In this document: piece after piece, positions 10,153 through 20,393 of the stretch
Layout of the letters: each line of letters starts with the position of its first letter
How positions within the stretch are numbered: position 1 is the stretch's first letter
NCBI GenBank assembly: GCA_025765595.1
Contig: JAIVFH010000233.1
Coordinates: forward strand, 1 to 42,173
Length of the DNA: 42,173 bases
Direction of reading: 5' to 3'
Origin: Obelidium mucronatum
Lineage: Eukaryota > Chytridiomycota > Chytridiomycetes > Chytridiales > Chytriomycetaceae
The notes under the pieces: generated by a model
Database searches by the model: none
The model's input: only the letters and a program-made list of their open reading frames with translations
Told to the model about the DNA's origin: nothing
Translations under genes and position numbers: made by a program

Positions 10153-11582
10153 ATGCCACTAGACTCTCTGACGAGAGCCGCCTTTTCGCGCCCAGTTCCC
10201 TTTTATGTCCCGCCTGTTCGACCCGAAGATCCAGTCATCAACTTGGAGCCACCGCGGCGCGGGCGGCCACGGATTTCTCGACGTTTTGTTGTGTTCTACT
10301 CATCACGCAGCCTAAAGCGCTCGCGTTTTAATGAATTCACACATAAACTCATAGTTTATCGAATTAGTATTGGGCAAAAACACCTTTAATACCGTGCATG
10401 CCGAAGATCATCACGACATACAAGTGGAGAGTTTGACAGGTGCATCCTCCAATATCGCCGAGTCCGGGAGCACCAATGGGGATGCTCTCCTACAATTTCA
10501 CGGCGAATGCGATGACTCAGTCGTTCGATCACTTATTACCATTGAAATAATCCAGGAATCAATGATAACACAAAATGGGCAAATCAAGGCTTCCACTTTT
10601 GTTGCTTTTGAATAATTGGCGCTTTTCCCGTTCAATCTAGTTCATAGTGAGGGAAGTCAAGTCTCATCGGAAACCGACATCAAATACGCGGCTTTTCACT
10701 CATCCACTGCCAATCCCATCAATACAGTAAGTCCTGCTACTTATTCAAGTAGTGTTTTTAAAGTAAACTCTGCGCAGGGCTTTCAAATTCTATTTAAAGA
10801 GAAGTCCGCCCAACTAATTAAAGCCAGATTGGCCTGAGGAGGACAATCTATTTACTGCCAAGCACATAAAAAAGGCTCCGCCGCTTTGGGTTCTTCCAAA
10901 AATTGATGTTCTGATTGCGGCGAGAATGCACCAAACTGTCATAAATGCTGAATTGGTGGGCGTCCATGCAGTATGGTTCTTCTGGTATAAAGATAGCTCT
11001 GCGTGGAATCAATTTGTAATTTCTTTCTTAGTTTTCTGTCAATGCAACGGATTTGCGGAATGTGTACATTCAAATCAAGAACCCCCACAAACTGCCACGA
11101 CCGCATGAAATAGAGAACCGGCCGACAACCAGCAGAGTTATTGAAGCAGTACGGGTTCTTGCCGAAGGAAGCAAGTGTCGTAAGAAGGTTTGACAGAACT
11201 TTTCCCGTTTCTCTTTTAAATCCAATTTTTAGTTGTTGCCAAATCTATTTTGAATCTTCCCGAGCATTTGAAGCAGACAGAAGCAAGAGTTCAAAGTCTG
11301 GCCAGAAATGCCCAAAAGAGGAAATTGACAGCAATAAAAGGAAACTCATTTGACAGCATGCACCAGATGGGTGCTGAATTTCCGCAATACATTTGCCTTC
11401 TTGAAAATTTGCCTTTGGGAAATCAGATCTCAAACAAGGTTTGTATTAGATGTTTTTGGCGGAAATTGGTGCTCACTGGTTGCCTGCAGGGCCCGATGCT
11501 TGGTGTTATCATGACAGATGACGCCATTTTTGCGCTTCTGATGTTTCCAGAGGTTCTCAGATTGGATTCCACGCTCCTCTAG
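10153..11582 (+). CDS. Multi-exon gene of unknown function, possibly decaying
   Basis: From an ATG at 10153 the start reads MPLDSLTRAAFSRPVPFYVP and includes an AT-hook-like RRGRPRISR. Later coding-like blocks lie at about 10370-10610, 10620-10730 (ending at a GTAAGT donor), 10840-11010 (DWPEEDNLFTAKHIKKAPPL), 11040-11190, 11235-11438 (NLPEHLKQTEARVQSLARN) and 11490-11552 (GPMLGVIMTDDAIF). Several blocks are bounded by plausible GT and AG sites. I could not join them without a frame break near 10615 and 10820, so it may be a pseudogene or an old transposon-derived gene. No domain was recognised apart from the AT-hook-like stretch. Confidence 0.4.
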
Positions 11583-12101
11583 TTTTTGGACAACAGGAAA
11601 CAAAAACCAGCAACATCATCGGCTATCGGAAAACTAGTTCACTTCGGACAGCTGCCTCATAATAGAGCCAAAATGCAGTGAATTTCATCCAATTGATCAA
11701 TGTTTCTCCTGGATATTGAAGAGGCTTTGCGCAAAGGGAACACTGTTGTTTGCACAACAAATGATGGAACTCAGCAAGTGGTGGAAGTCCCGCTGTTTGT
11801 AAAGAGAATGAAAAGAAAGAAATAAAAGAACAATATAAACCAATCAAAACTTACGGTACTGAAAGAACAAACAAAGTTTTAAGGCAAACTTTCGAAAGAA
11901 TCAAAAACATCGAGAAAACAGACTTCCCAGACCTGAAAGAAAAAGATTCAGAACAAGTTAAAATGAAGACCAAACTCATCTTGACTGCCACAACTGCTGT
12001 TGAAAAAATGACGGTTGACTCTTGGGTTAAGCAAACCCATGAAAAAGTCAAAGTCTTCGGCTTCTTATACAAGATTTACAGAGCTGCAGGTGACACTGTC
12101 A
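11583..12101 (+). other. Unassigned sequence with a coding-like block at about 11850-12100
   Basis: A plus-strand open stretch (TYGTERTNKVLRQTFERIKN onward, Lys/Glu-rich, ending ...VINLMDET) runs to near 12130 without family resemblance. A minus-strand open block at 11623-11800 has cys-rich CKQQCSLCAK. Neither has a clear start or splice context. They probably belong to the decaying gene upstream or to transposon debris. Confidence 0.3.
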
Positions 12102-12440
12102 TTAATTTGATGGATGAGACCGTTCCCTGTAGAACAACGTTGGTTGAGAGAGGTGGATGAAGATTCCAGAGGGCACGTGTTCAACTTGTATTCCAATTGT
12201 GTAGGTAATTTTTCCTAAGTCTCGCATTTTGAATTCCTTACGCCCCCTCATCAATAAGTGCTTGGTCAACAAAGAAACACAAGTTGTTGACATAGATAGC
12301 CAAGTACTTAAAGAAGATGCACGGGTCTGCTTTCAACTGAGTGTTCGACAGATCCGTCACTGTTCAACTTGACTTTGTAAACCCCTTTGCTGCCAACAAT
12401 ATTGATGCTGTCAGGAGCTTTGACAAGTCCGTAGGTCTTG
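12102..12440 (-). mobile_element. Copia-type retrotransposon pol fragment, internally deleted
   Basis: On the minus strand it begins like a Copia reverse transcriptase (KAPDSINIVGSKGVYKVKLN). It then jumps by deletion to the catalytic block, where the usual YVDD reads YVNN, followed by KEFKMRDLGKITYTIGIQVE and the HLSQP motif. Both aspartates of the catalytic pair are lost and frames are broken, so it is dead. It meets a plus-strand Copia LTR head to head at 12440. Confidence 0.75.
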
Positions 12441-12781
12441 TTGCAGGTTGCTTGTCAACCTGTCATGTTAAGGGGGAGTTTGAGGGGGTTGGAGGCCAAT
12501 TCCTTGTAGTTCTATTTATAGAAAAGATGTTCCTACTTTGTTCAAATGGTTTGAGGGTTAAGAAGGGGGTTTTTAATAGTTCTATTTTAGAAAATGGACT
12601 CGTTCAATTGCTTCCCTGGCAATTAAAGGAAAATTGACTTGGAAGCAAAGTAACTCCAGACAACGCAACTGTCTCAAGAAGGGTTTTTTGACCTGAGTAA
12701 TCATGTTTTACTTATTCAATTTTCTAGCTGCTGTCATGTAAACCAGAATAACGTTTCCTCTAATTGATTTCATCAACTAAA
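12441..12781 (+). repeat. Copia LTR copy with polypurine tract
   Basis: It starts with GCAGGTTGCTTGTCAACCTG and the polypurine tract AAGGGGGAG. A TATA-like CTATTTATAG follows, and it ends at ...TTCATCAACTAA. The same sequence recurs at 29829 (+), 33928 (+, truncated), 35322 (edge only) and 38313-38690 (-), which identifies it as the LTR. Confidence 0.8.
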
Positions 12782-13269
12782 GAAGGCAAAATAAGAAGTG
12801 GCTCAAGGCCAGATTAAAAAGATTGCAGGCAGACTCATGATCAGAATCTGTCTGCTTTTGGCTTGTTTGACATCTTCTGGTTATCCCCCAAGATTTAAAA
12901 TTTTGAAACAAAGAAGACAGCCTCTTCTAATTTTCTGGCAATCAAAATAAATATTCTGACTTACAGACCTAATTTCTCTGGATTTGCAACCTGCACTGCG
13001 AGGAAGCAAAGTGACTGAGCGTATGTCTCTAGTTATACAAAGTGCGTCAAGTTCAGCTTTTTTGGCTGCAACCCATTCCTCTTGGAATTTGCTCTTCATT
13101 GCTGCGTTTCGTGTCTTTGGTGAGTGAATCAGTAGACTTTGCAATAGGCGTAGAAGTGAGTGGTAAGTTGTGTAATTTATCCTCAATTGTTGCTGATTAC
13201 CATTCTTCACCAAACATATGTCTTTCTTCTTTGTCAAGTGCTGGTGAGCAAAGCAGTGTTGTTGCGAGC
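12782..13269. mobile_element. Copia leader and a minus-strand reverse-transcriptase start fragment
   Basis: 12782-13060 repeats the leader found after other LTR copies (AGAAGGCAAAATAAGAAGTGG, and GCATACGCTCAGT on the reverse). The minus strand at about 13030-13180 reads FQEEWVAAKKAELDAL, the usual opening of a Copia RVT_2 domain. It is fragmented. Confidence 0.6.
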
Positions 13270-14218
13270 AATATTAGGCCTAACAGCACTCCAAACCCAA
13301 ATGCACTTCCAATTTGGATTAAAAGCTCCTAACGGCTTTTTGAGCCCATCACTTCACAAAGCTAGTCAAAAGCGGCTAGGGGTCCTACTGGGATACATGT
13401 TAGGACTCCAAATCTCAAAAACTTTGTGCATCTGGTGGGGTTTGAAGCCATCAGAAAAATTTCTGAGCCTTCATCCTGAAATTTTCTGCCAAAAATTTCA
13501 CTCAAATGTAAAAAGTTGTCACCCAGTGCCCTCAATGGGTTTAATGAATGACGTAATACAAACTTGTGTCACACATATGTTACAAATCATTATTATTCCA
13601 TTGTTATTTCTATTTGACTGAGCTACCTTTTGATTTCAAATCAAGTTAATTAATGCTTCAGAATTCATGCAATCAAGAATTAATATAAGTTGACATAGTG
13701 CAGTTTAGAAATGGCAGTGGCTTTGGAGATGATCTGGTGAGGCAAGTATTCAAAGTTAGGCTTGTGTGATAAATTTTAAATTTTCTCTATCCGGTATGTA
13801 TTAAAATTGTTAATAAACATGCAGGGTGAAAAATTGATGAAGGGAAAAAAATATGCCATGAAATTTTAATGGTGATGGAAATATATGTGTACAAGTGCAG
13901 AGTTGAGAAAATTTTCATTTGATAATTATGTTAAGTTGAACGCTATAGTCTGCATTGTGCAGCAGCGTAAATATATGTTCTTGGTTGCTTAAATTTACAC
14001 TGGTGCAAAGGGTCCTAATCGGTTGAAAACTCACCATCAGGGCTGTAGCGCTCCTATTAGGAGCAAAAAATACGTTAGGAGCGATGAAAAAATGCGGTTT
14101 TTTCAATTAGCATTTCTATTGGAGCCCAAATTGGGCCCTAATAGGCTCCAAATTGCTCTCAGTCCGATTTGGATCCAATGTGGAGTCTGAATAGGGCCCG
14201 AATCGGACCCCAAATTGT
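13270..14218 (+). mobile_element. hAT-like MITE copy M1, left end missing
   Basis: The internal core (AGCTCCTAACGGCTTTTTGA, GACGTAATACAAACTTGTGT, TTTAGAAATGGCAG) is shared with copies at 15190-16492, 35365-36240, 36485-36842 and 38691-38830. It ends in degenerate words around GGGCCC and GGANTCC (14105-14215). No coding capacity is seen. Confidence 0.75.
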
Positions 14219-14246
14219 AACCAACAAGGTCTACAACTGACAAACC

Positions 14247-14525
14247 TTGCAAAAAACATTACTTGCAGCTGAACAACAGAAGAATGACAATGCTCAAGCG
14301 AAAGGAGCTGAGGTGGAAGCCAAAAAAGCAGTGAGGGAGGCTCTTAAATTGGCACGTCAGTGGCAAGGGGAAACTAACTCTGTCAAATGTACAAAACCTT
14401 GGGTGAGAAGCACCAAATGGTTTATTTGTACAAATTGCAATGAGTTCAGACTCTGTGAGAAATGCAAGGTTCAGTTCAAAAGCATCAGTGACGCCCATGT
14501 TAATGAGTGTGACAAGGAGAATTGA
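14247..14525 (+). pseudogene. C-terminal zinc-cluster fragment, probably from a transposase
   Basis: An open frame of 92 codons: a charged Lys/Ala/Gln-rich helix, then KCTKPWVRSTKWFICTNC and LCEKCKVQF with a final H-x4-C (HVNEC). This C-x-C-type cluster at the extreme C-terminus is common in fungal DDE transposases. The frame starts without a supported promoter or start (ATG-like codon at 14247), so I treat it as the last exon of a broken gene. It is followed by an AATAAA-like signal near 14560. Confidence 0.4.
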
Positions 14526-15071
14526 AGAGTCAGAATTATTTTGTTTTGGGTTTATATTAATAAAGGACCGCTTTAGATATTCGTTAGTAATACGTTTTTC
14601 TTTATTTCTGCAAAGTTTCAATGGTGTGGCGCAAGCGGTTGGGTGGTGCTGTTGGTTTTGGTGAAAATGTTGGTGGGTTGGAAAACATTTTTTGGGTTGG
14701 AAAAAAAGGATCACTCATTGAAGACTTGATTGAGTGGCCTGACTCCTAATTGGTTTATTAAACAAGACGTTAACCAATTATAAAACAGACCAACTCCAGA
14801 TACAAATATCCCAGATGTTCCAAAGAGTGGAAAACAAGGGAGAGACAAATGGCAAGCAACGGAAAATGGAAATTGAAAGAAACAGAAAGGGAACAACTTA
14901 CCATATTCAACAGGTGACGCGAAGAAAATCCTGAAGTATTGTCCATTCCATGGGAAACGGATGTTATTGGCCAAGCGTATGAGATAAAATCAAAAGTGGT
15001 GAATCTTGCAATACTCACCAGTCAAATTGCCCATATGGTGAAAAGTGCAAGACCGTATTTACTAGAAAGAT
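14526..15071. other. Transposon-flanking sequence, no gene supported
   Basis: Open frames exist on both strands but none shows a family match. Plus-strand cysteine pairs (TATTGTCCATTCCATGGG, GCCCATATGGTGAAAAGTGC) could be remnants of a zinc-binding domain; this is weak. Confidence 0.3.
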
Positions 15072-15189
15072 GCAGTTGGGGATGCGGGCCAGACCTTGAG
15101 ACCAGTTGCATCACGAGCTGCTTGCGACCTGCTGACGATCCGCTGGCGGGCCGCTTGCAGGCCTGCTGGCAGGCCGCTCTGTACCTTTT
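15072..15189 (+). repeat. KDZ transposon left terminal region (fragment)
   Basis: It begins TTGGGGATGCGGGCC and continues with GC-rich words (GCTTGCGACCTGCTGACG, GCAGGCCGCTCTGTACC). These match the left end of the complete inner element at 17269. It is cut by a MITE whose end begins at 15190. Confidence 0.8.
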
Positions 15190-16492
15190 TATCACGTACT
15201 ATAGCGAGCGGCACTCCCAATTCGGACCCTATTCGGACTCCTATTCGGAAAACGATTCGGAGTCCGATTAGGGCCCGATTAGGGCCCAATTTGGGTCCCA
15301 TTCGGACTCCGAATCGGACTAGGCTGTCGGCACTCCAAACGGACTCCAATTGAGCTCCAAATGCGCTTCCAATTGGATTTACAGCTCCTAACGGCTTTTT
15401 CAGCCCATTGCTAATAGCAAGTTGATAGTCCTAGTCGGAAAGCTAGTCAAACACGGCTAGGGGTCCTACTAGGATCCCCGTTGGGACTCCAAATCTCAAA
15501 AACTTCGTGCATCTGGTCAGGTTTGAAGCCATCAGAAAATTTTTCTGAGCCTTCATCCTGAAATTTTCTGCCAAAAATTTCACTCAAATTGAAAAAGTTG
15601 TCGCCCAGTGCCCTCAATGGGTTTAATGAATGACGTAATACAAACTTGTGTCACACATATGTTACAAATCATTATTATTCCATTGTTATTTCTATTTGAC
15701 TGAGCTACCTTTTGAATTCAAATCAAGTTAATTAATGCTTCAGATTTCACAATCAGGAATTCATTCACTACAAAATAAGTAGCTATGTTTGCATGCAATC
15801 AAGAATTAATATAAGTTGACATAGTGCAGTTTAGAAATGGCAGCGGCTTTGAAGATGATCTGGTAAGGCAAATATTCAAAGTTAGGCTTGTGTAATAAAT
15901 TTTAAATTTTCTCTCTCAGGCACGTATTAAAATTGTCAAAAAACATGCAGGGTGAAAAATTGATGATGGGAAAAAAATTTGCCATGAAATTTTAATGGGG
16001 ATGGAAATATGTGCAAGTGCAGATTGGAGAAAATTTTTATTTGATAATTACATTAAGTTAAAAATTCTCATAGTTTCTAAGTTTATATTGCAATGGAAGA
16101 GATTACTGCAGTAAAGTTGCTACAGTCAGCATCGTGAAGCCGCGTAAATATTTGCTCTTGGTTGCTTTATGTTCACCAGTGCAAAGGGTCCTTATCGGTG
16201 GAAAACTCCCATTAGGGCACCTAATGGCCCCATTAGGGCTCCTAATGGGTCCAATTGGTTTGCTATTAGGAGTGAAAAACGCTAGTAGCACTCCTATTAG
16301 GAGCAAAAAATCCGATTAGGAGCAATGAAAAAACGCGTTTTTTTCAATCGGAATTCCTATTGGAGCTCCAATTGGGGCCAAATAGGCTCTGAATCACTCT
16401 CGGTCCAATTCGGATCCGATTAGGAGTCCAAATCAGACCCTGAATAGGGCCCGAATTGGACCCCTAATCGCGCGTGCCGCTCGGACCCCGGG
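15190..16492 (+). mobile_element. hAT-like MITE copy M2, both termini present
   Basis: The left terminus CACGTACTATAGCGAGCGGC and the right terminus ...GTGCCGCTCGGACCCCGGGCTG are the same two ends seen in the complete short copy at 37364-37894. The two subterminal zones (15230-15420, 16200-16470) are filled with degenerate palindromic words. No target duplication is visible (flanks differ), so the ends were probably separated by recombination. Confidence 0.8.
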
Positions 16493-17268
16493 CTGCTCAT
16501 CGCATGCCCAGCTGAAGAATGAGTGCATCATCTCTGGCTGCAAGCGAAAAAAGACAGACACTGTTTTGAGTACCTGTGGACTCAGCTCTCACAACGCGAC
16601 TGTCCAGGAAATCATTGGGAAACAGTGGAAAAAGGGCTTTAAAGCGACGCAAAAGTCCAAGAAAATGCAAACATCTACAGTGCATATTGATACACAAGAA
16701 AAAGAGTTAGTAGGGGATCAGCGGTTCAAGTACAGTCTGAAGCAGCGGTTCCTGCCTGTAATCTGTGTGGAGCAGTAGCATGATCATTGGAATATCTAAG
16801 ATGTACTCTTTTGAGTCTTCTACCTTTATTTCTTGCTTCTTATGCCACTGTTTTGTGCAAATGGGCAAAGTACCTACCTTTGTTTTCTACGATAGAGCCT
16901 GCCGCTTGCTCCAATCCCTATGCGCCCGACACGTTGCAGGAAAATTCACAATATATGAAAGGTGCACTTAACTTATTTATTATTATGCGCTCTGTTCATT
17001 ATATAGTGTTCTGTTCTTATACTTACCACCAATCTTTGTTGGAATCAGGTTCTTGTACAAGACTGTTACGTTTGTGGTTGACCGGTTCCACTTTCGGATG
17101 CACAGGGACAACTTCTGTACAGGGCATTGCGATCCAGCAAAATTCAAGGAATTGACGTCAGGAGGGCCTGCAAATGGAAAGGGAAGGTTTAACACGTCCG
17201 CGGCAGAACAGTGTGCCAAGTGGTTCGATCAAACCGCTCACCTGATTTGCTTCCACGAGCCTGTCCAA
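16493..17268 (+). pseudogene. KDZ transposase (CxC6 + catalytic part), truncated and split by an insertion
   Basis: It starts in a cysteine cluster of CxC6 type (CSSHAQLKNECIISGCKRKK, STCGLSSH) and continues to the KDZ core. Core blocks are PTFVFYDRACRLLQSL and, after an intron at about 16962-17047, FVVDRFHFRMHRDNFC, CDPAKF and FNTSAAEQCAKWF. The aspartates in FYD and VVD are likely catalytic residues of this DDE-type family. The frame ends at ...HEPVQ at 17268, where another element is inserted; the C-terminal tail resumes in frame at 22216 (ADFIMWCLTDL). The N-terminal CxC5 part is missing, replaced by a MITE. The KDZ/CxC assignment is from motif recall. Confidence 0.7.
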
Positions 17269-17460
17269 CAATTGGGGATGCGGGCCGGACCTCGCGAGTC
17301 GCGATACCGGTCGCGTTGCGAGCCGCTCACGGGCCGCTTGCGACCTGCTGACGAGCCGCTAGCGGGCCGCTTGCGACCTGTGCCACGGCCTGTTGGCAGG
17401 CCGCTCTGTACCTTTTTATGTGGGGCGCGAGCCGCAAGCCACTTGTTCACAGGCCGCTAA
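17269..17460. repeat. GC-rich left terminal region of the KDZ element
   Basis: Tandem-like words GAGCCGCT, GCGGGCCGCTTGCGACC and GCAGGCCGCT follow the terminus. A similar array occurs at 15072-15189 and 29053-29215 and, inverted, near the right ends at 22030, 26400 and 33309. They are likely transposase-binding arrays (inference). Confidence 0.75.
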
Positions 17461-17509
17461 CCCCCAACTGTCACTAAAACTCAAGAATAAGCCACAAAAA
17501 ATGTATCAA

Positions 17510-17603
17510 ATAAGGCTGTTTATTAAGGCTGTTTATTAAGGCTGTTTATTATCAATAAATAAATGAATAAATAAGTAAATAAGTAAATAAGTAAATAAGT
17601 ACA
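17510..17603. repeat. Simple repeats at the 3' side of the TET/JBP-like gene
   Basis: Three copies of AAGGCTGTTTATT at 17512-17550, followed by an (AATAAGTA)-type microsatellite to about 17600. The poly(A) signal of the minus-strand gene may lie here. Confidence 0.8.
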
Positions 17604-17609
17604 CATTGC

Positions 17610-18869
17610 TCAACCCAGGGCTTGCAAAACCGATTCCCGTATCTTCCGATTGCGATCTGTGGCATCGCGATTAATGTTGAAGGTAACTCCCCGCTTCTCC
17701 ACCACAGCGCTTCCCACAAACCTGTCCTGGTTGTGCTTCACAGCCCAACTCGCTGTTCCCATTCCATCTGCCAGAATCAGTGAGATTCTCCGCTTTCTAG
17801 TATCTACCTCCGCCACCAACTCCGCTGCCTCCGCAAATCGTCTCTCCCCTGAATGCCACATCCTGGTCCCATGTTTTTCATGCTTGAACATGGAAACATT
17901 CGCCTCCCCATGAACCGCTGGGATCACCACATTTCGATCTGGTAGGTACAGCGCTGGCCATACCACGGGCGGTTCCGCGTCTTCCTCATCCACCACAACA
18001 CTGAAGTTGATCCCGAAAGTCGAATTCTTGCTGTCCAGGTGGAACTTGAAGTCCCCGTTGTTTGAGCACGCAAGAAACGAGGAGGTGAAAATCCCAAAGA
18101 TGGGATCGCACGCAGTTGCTACTTCCTATTGGTCTCGTTGTTGCAATTAGATGGTGACTGTCAAACTATAACAAACACATACCTTTGTAATGTTGGCCAC
18201 CATCTCAAACGCCTCCTGATGTACCAGAGACTCCACAACGCCAGTGAGGTAAGCGACCAGCGGCTGAAGGCCCTCAAAGTGGGGCAGCAGCTCTGGCTTG
18301 ATGTTCTCCTTTCCAAACACCGCCAGCCCGTTCGCTACTTTTTCGGCATGTTCTTTTACCTTGACAGACGCTATATCCGCTGGGTAGTGCGGGTCCTTGA
18401 TGCCGTCTGCAACTCCAGTCCAGGAGCACAGGTTGATGACTCGCATGTTGCCGCGCGTCTTGACCTTTGGCTGCGAGCGTCGAAAGATAGCTGCAAGATC
18501 GCGGATGTGCGGCATGGCGTCCTTGAGTATATAGGGCGGCAGTTCGATTCTAATAGCACTCCCAAGTTGTTAGCAACGCTTGGACTGCAACAACACCAAA
18601 AAAACAGCTCTTCAACTCCGTCTGTGTTTAGACCATACACAAACTCCTGTCCCTTGGTTCTGTCATCCAGCACTCGCAGCTCTGCAGGTTTTGTTGCTGA
18701 AAATGTTTAACACCAACCACAGCAAAAAAAAGAAGTTGGCCCACCAACCTATAATATCAGCGCGGCTCAATCCCTGCTCAGACATGTGCTTTTGGCATTT
18801 CAGCATCTGGTGTGCAGCGGTGGATGCTGACTTTTTGACGCGTTTTCGTTTGTTACGCGTTTTGTCCAT
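17610..18869 (-). CDS. TET/JBP-like 2-oxoglutarate/Fe(II) dioxygenase carried by the transposon
   Basis: Four exons (17610-18125, 18183-18549, 18606-18681, 18749-18869) join in frame to 359 aa from the ATG at 18869. The basic N-terminus (KRKRVKK) could be a nuclear signal. The C-terminal exon shows a double-stranded beta-helix signature: FKFHLDSKN (H217-x-D219, iron), PALYLPDRN, GEANVSMFKHEKHG (distal His at 270 or 273) and RRISLILAD (R301, 2-oxoglutarate). This pattern is that of TET/JBP enzymes, which oxidise 5-methylcytosine or thymine in DNA. Fungal TET/JBP genes are known to travel with KDZ transposons, and that is exactly the context here. A plant/fungal prolyl-hydroxylase-like enzyme is the main alternative. 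The gene is intact and divergently transcribed from the JmjC-like gene, with about 160 bp between starts, so they may share a promoter. Confidence 0.6.
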
Positions 18870-19028
18870 TGCATTAATAGATAAATAAATAAATAAATAA
18901 TCAAGTTAACTCAACAATACTAAGGTAATTTATTGAATCAAAGTATTCCTTGCATATCAACGGCTACAAAGCTGTAATAAAGTATTCTCTGCGTTGTTGT
19001 GTTCTCCCTCATTACTTTGACTTGAAGA

Positions 19029-20183
19029 ATGCGACGCTCAACAAGACAACGCCAAGCCGCCGCCGCTGCCACAGCCTCAACCAAACATACAACAGCATCA
19101 ACCTCTTCTATCAACCCGATCACAGCAATTAGAGCGTGTCCTGCTGCTCCTGCTGAGATCCTTGCCGCTCTGGATCAAATTGAGCAAGTCCTGTTGGATT
19201 GCAGCCGCATCTATATCCTGTCGGACTGCAACCTGGATCTTACGCGCTTGGAATGCCTCCTTCTTGCCAATCCTGGCAAGATTCTATTCCTGCCATCCTC
19301 CAATATTCCTGCAGATTGCTTGACGTCAGGGGAGTATTATCCCACAGCCTGCTACCACGACAGTCAACCACACAAAAGGAGCTTTGTCTCTGGGTTTTTT
19401 GATCCATTGGAGCAATGGGAGCTGCAGCATGCAGCGTTTTCCGCTCCAATCATGTTGTGTCAACCCATCAACCAGTACCGCCACTCCCCCCTCCATCAGG
19501 ACTATGGAACAGCCATCAACGTCCTCCTGCAATTACCCACCAATCAGCAGCTATTCAAGCTGTGGGTGGTGCTTGTCCCCAGCGACCCTACAGCCATCAT
19601 CCCTACCCTTAATCCCCTGTCTTTCGCTCAAGCCATGGCTTTGGAGGTGGGCCCTTCCTGCACATACACAGCAAGGATCTGCTTTGTAAAGAGGCCTGGC
19701 GATCTCTCCGTCATTCCTTCTGGCTACCCACACGCTGTGATCACAGTCTCAACAACCAGGGACGCGACATCCATCATGGGCGGCGCCCACGTCATCTTTC
19801 CAAAGGACTACCTGTATGTGTACAAGTACAATTGTGCCAGCAAGCACACTTACCTTTGGGGGAACACCAACATCAAGTACCACTACTACATGGTTTGGTT
19901 TTATTTCCGCTCTACTATCTTCAAGGGTGCCAATGGTGGTTGTCATGAGTTGGAAGGGGACTTGCTAACTATAGAAGAGTATAGCGATTGCAGGTTTGAT
20001 GGGGTGAGGGATGCGGTGGCGGAGTTAGTGTCAAGTTGGACAGTGCGGGGTGATGCCAAAAGGGAAGCTGCAGCCAAAGCAGCGAAGCAAGGTGTTTCAA
20101 AAAGGCTGAAAGCAAAACAAGCAAATAGGGAGAAGATGGAAAGGGTGAGACATGCAAAAGTGGGAGGATCAAAGAGAAAGTGA
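19029..20183 (+). CDS. JmjC-like cupin dioxygenase carried by the transposon, 384 aa
   Basis: Intronless, from ATG 19029. After a disordered Ser/Thr/Ala N-terminus (residues 1-40) comes a JmjC-type fold pattern: SPLHQDYGTAINVLLQL gives H156-x-D158, KLWVVLVP gives a 2-oxoglutarate-type lysine (K177), and KRPGDLSVIPSGYPHAVITV gives H235. The C-terminus is strongly basic (AKQANREKMERVRHAKVGG). JmjC enzymes hydroxylate or demethylate histone lysines or other protein residues; the substrate here is unknown. Its start lies about 160 bp from the divergent TET/JBP-like gene. A decayed second copy of its C-terminal part is at 29308-29736. Codon use is normal for the window. Confidence 0.68.
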   Translation: MRRSTRQRQAAAAATASTKHTTASTSSINPITAIRACPAAPAEILAALDQIEQVLLDCSRIYILSDCNLDLTRLECLLLANPGKILFLPSSNIPADCLTSGEYYPTACYHDSQPHKRSFVSGFFDPLEQWELQHAAFSAPIMLCQPINQYRHSPLHQDYGTAINVLLQLPTNQQLFKLWVVLVPSDPTAIIPTLNPLSFAQAMALEVGPSCTYTARICFVKRPGDLSVIPSGYPHAVITVSTTRDATSIMGGAHVIFPKDYLYVYKYNCASKHTYLWGNTNIKYHYYMVWFYFRSTIFKGANGGCHELEGDLLTIEEYSDCRFDGVRDAVAELVSSWTVRGDAKREAAAKAAKQGVSKRLKAKQANREKMERVRHAKVGGSKRK

Positions 20184-20393
20184 TATCATAACTATAGAAG
20201 CACATGCAATAAAGGAAAACCCTATGACACAATTAAAGAATTCTTTATTGCCAATATACTGGACCTATAGCGTCGCGTTGATTGCAATTGTTTGGTTTGC
20301 CCCAACAGGCTGAACGCAAACTTATCAAAAATGAATTGGAAAGAAGGGAGGCATTCTGGAATGTTCAGAACAACAAAAGTAAAAACAACCATC

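Noticed and set aside
15190..16492. GGGCCC/GGANTCC word zones as a satellite or centromeric repeat
   Set aside because: They end at defined MITE termini, one copy with an 8-bp target duplication, so they are transposon subterminal sequence.
19240..19946. Minus-strand frames within the JmjC-like gene
   Set aside because: No family resemblance; they overlap a full-length, motif-bearing plus-strand gene.
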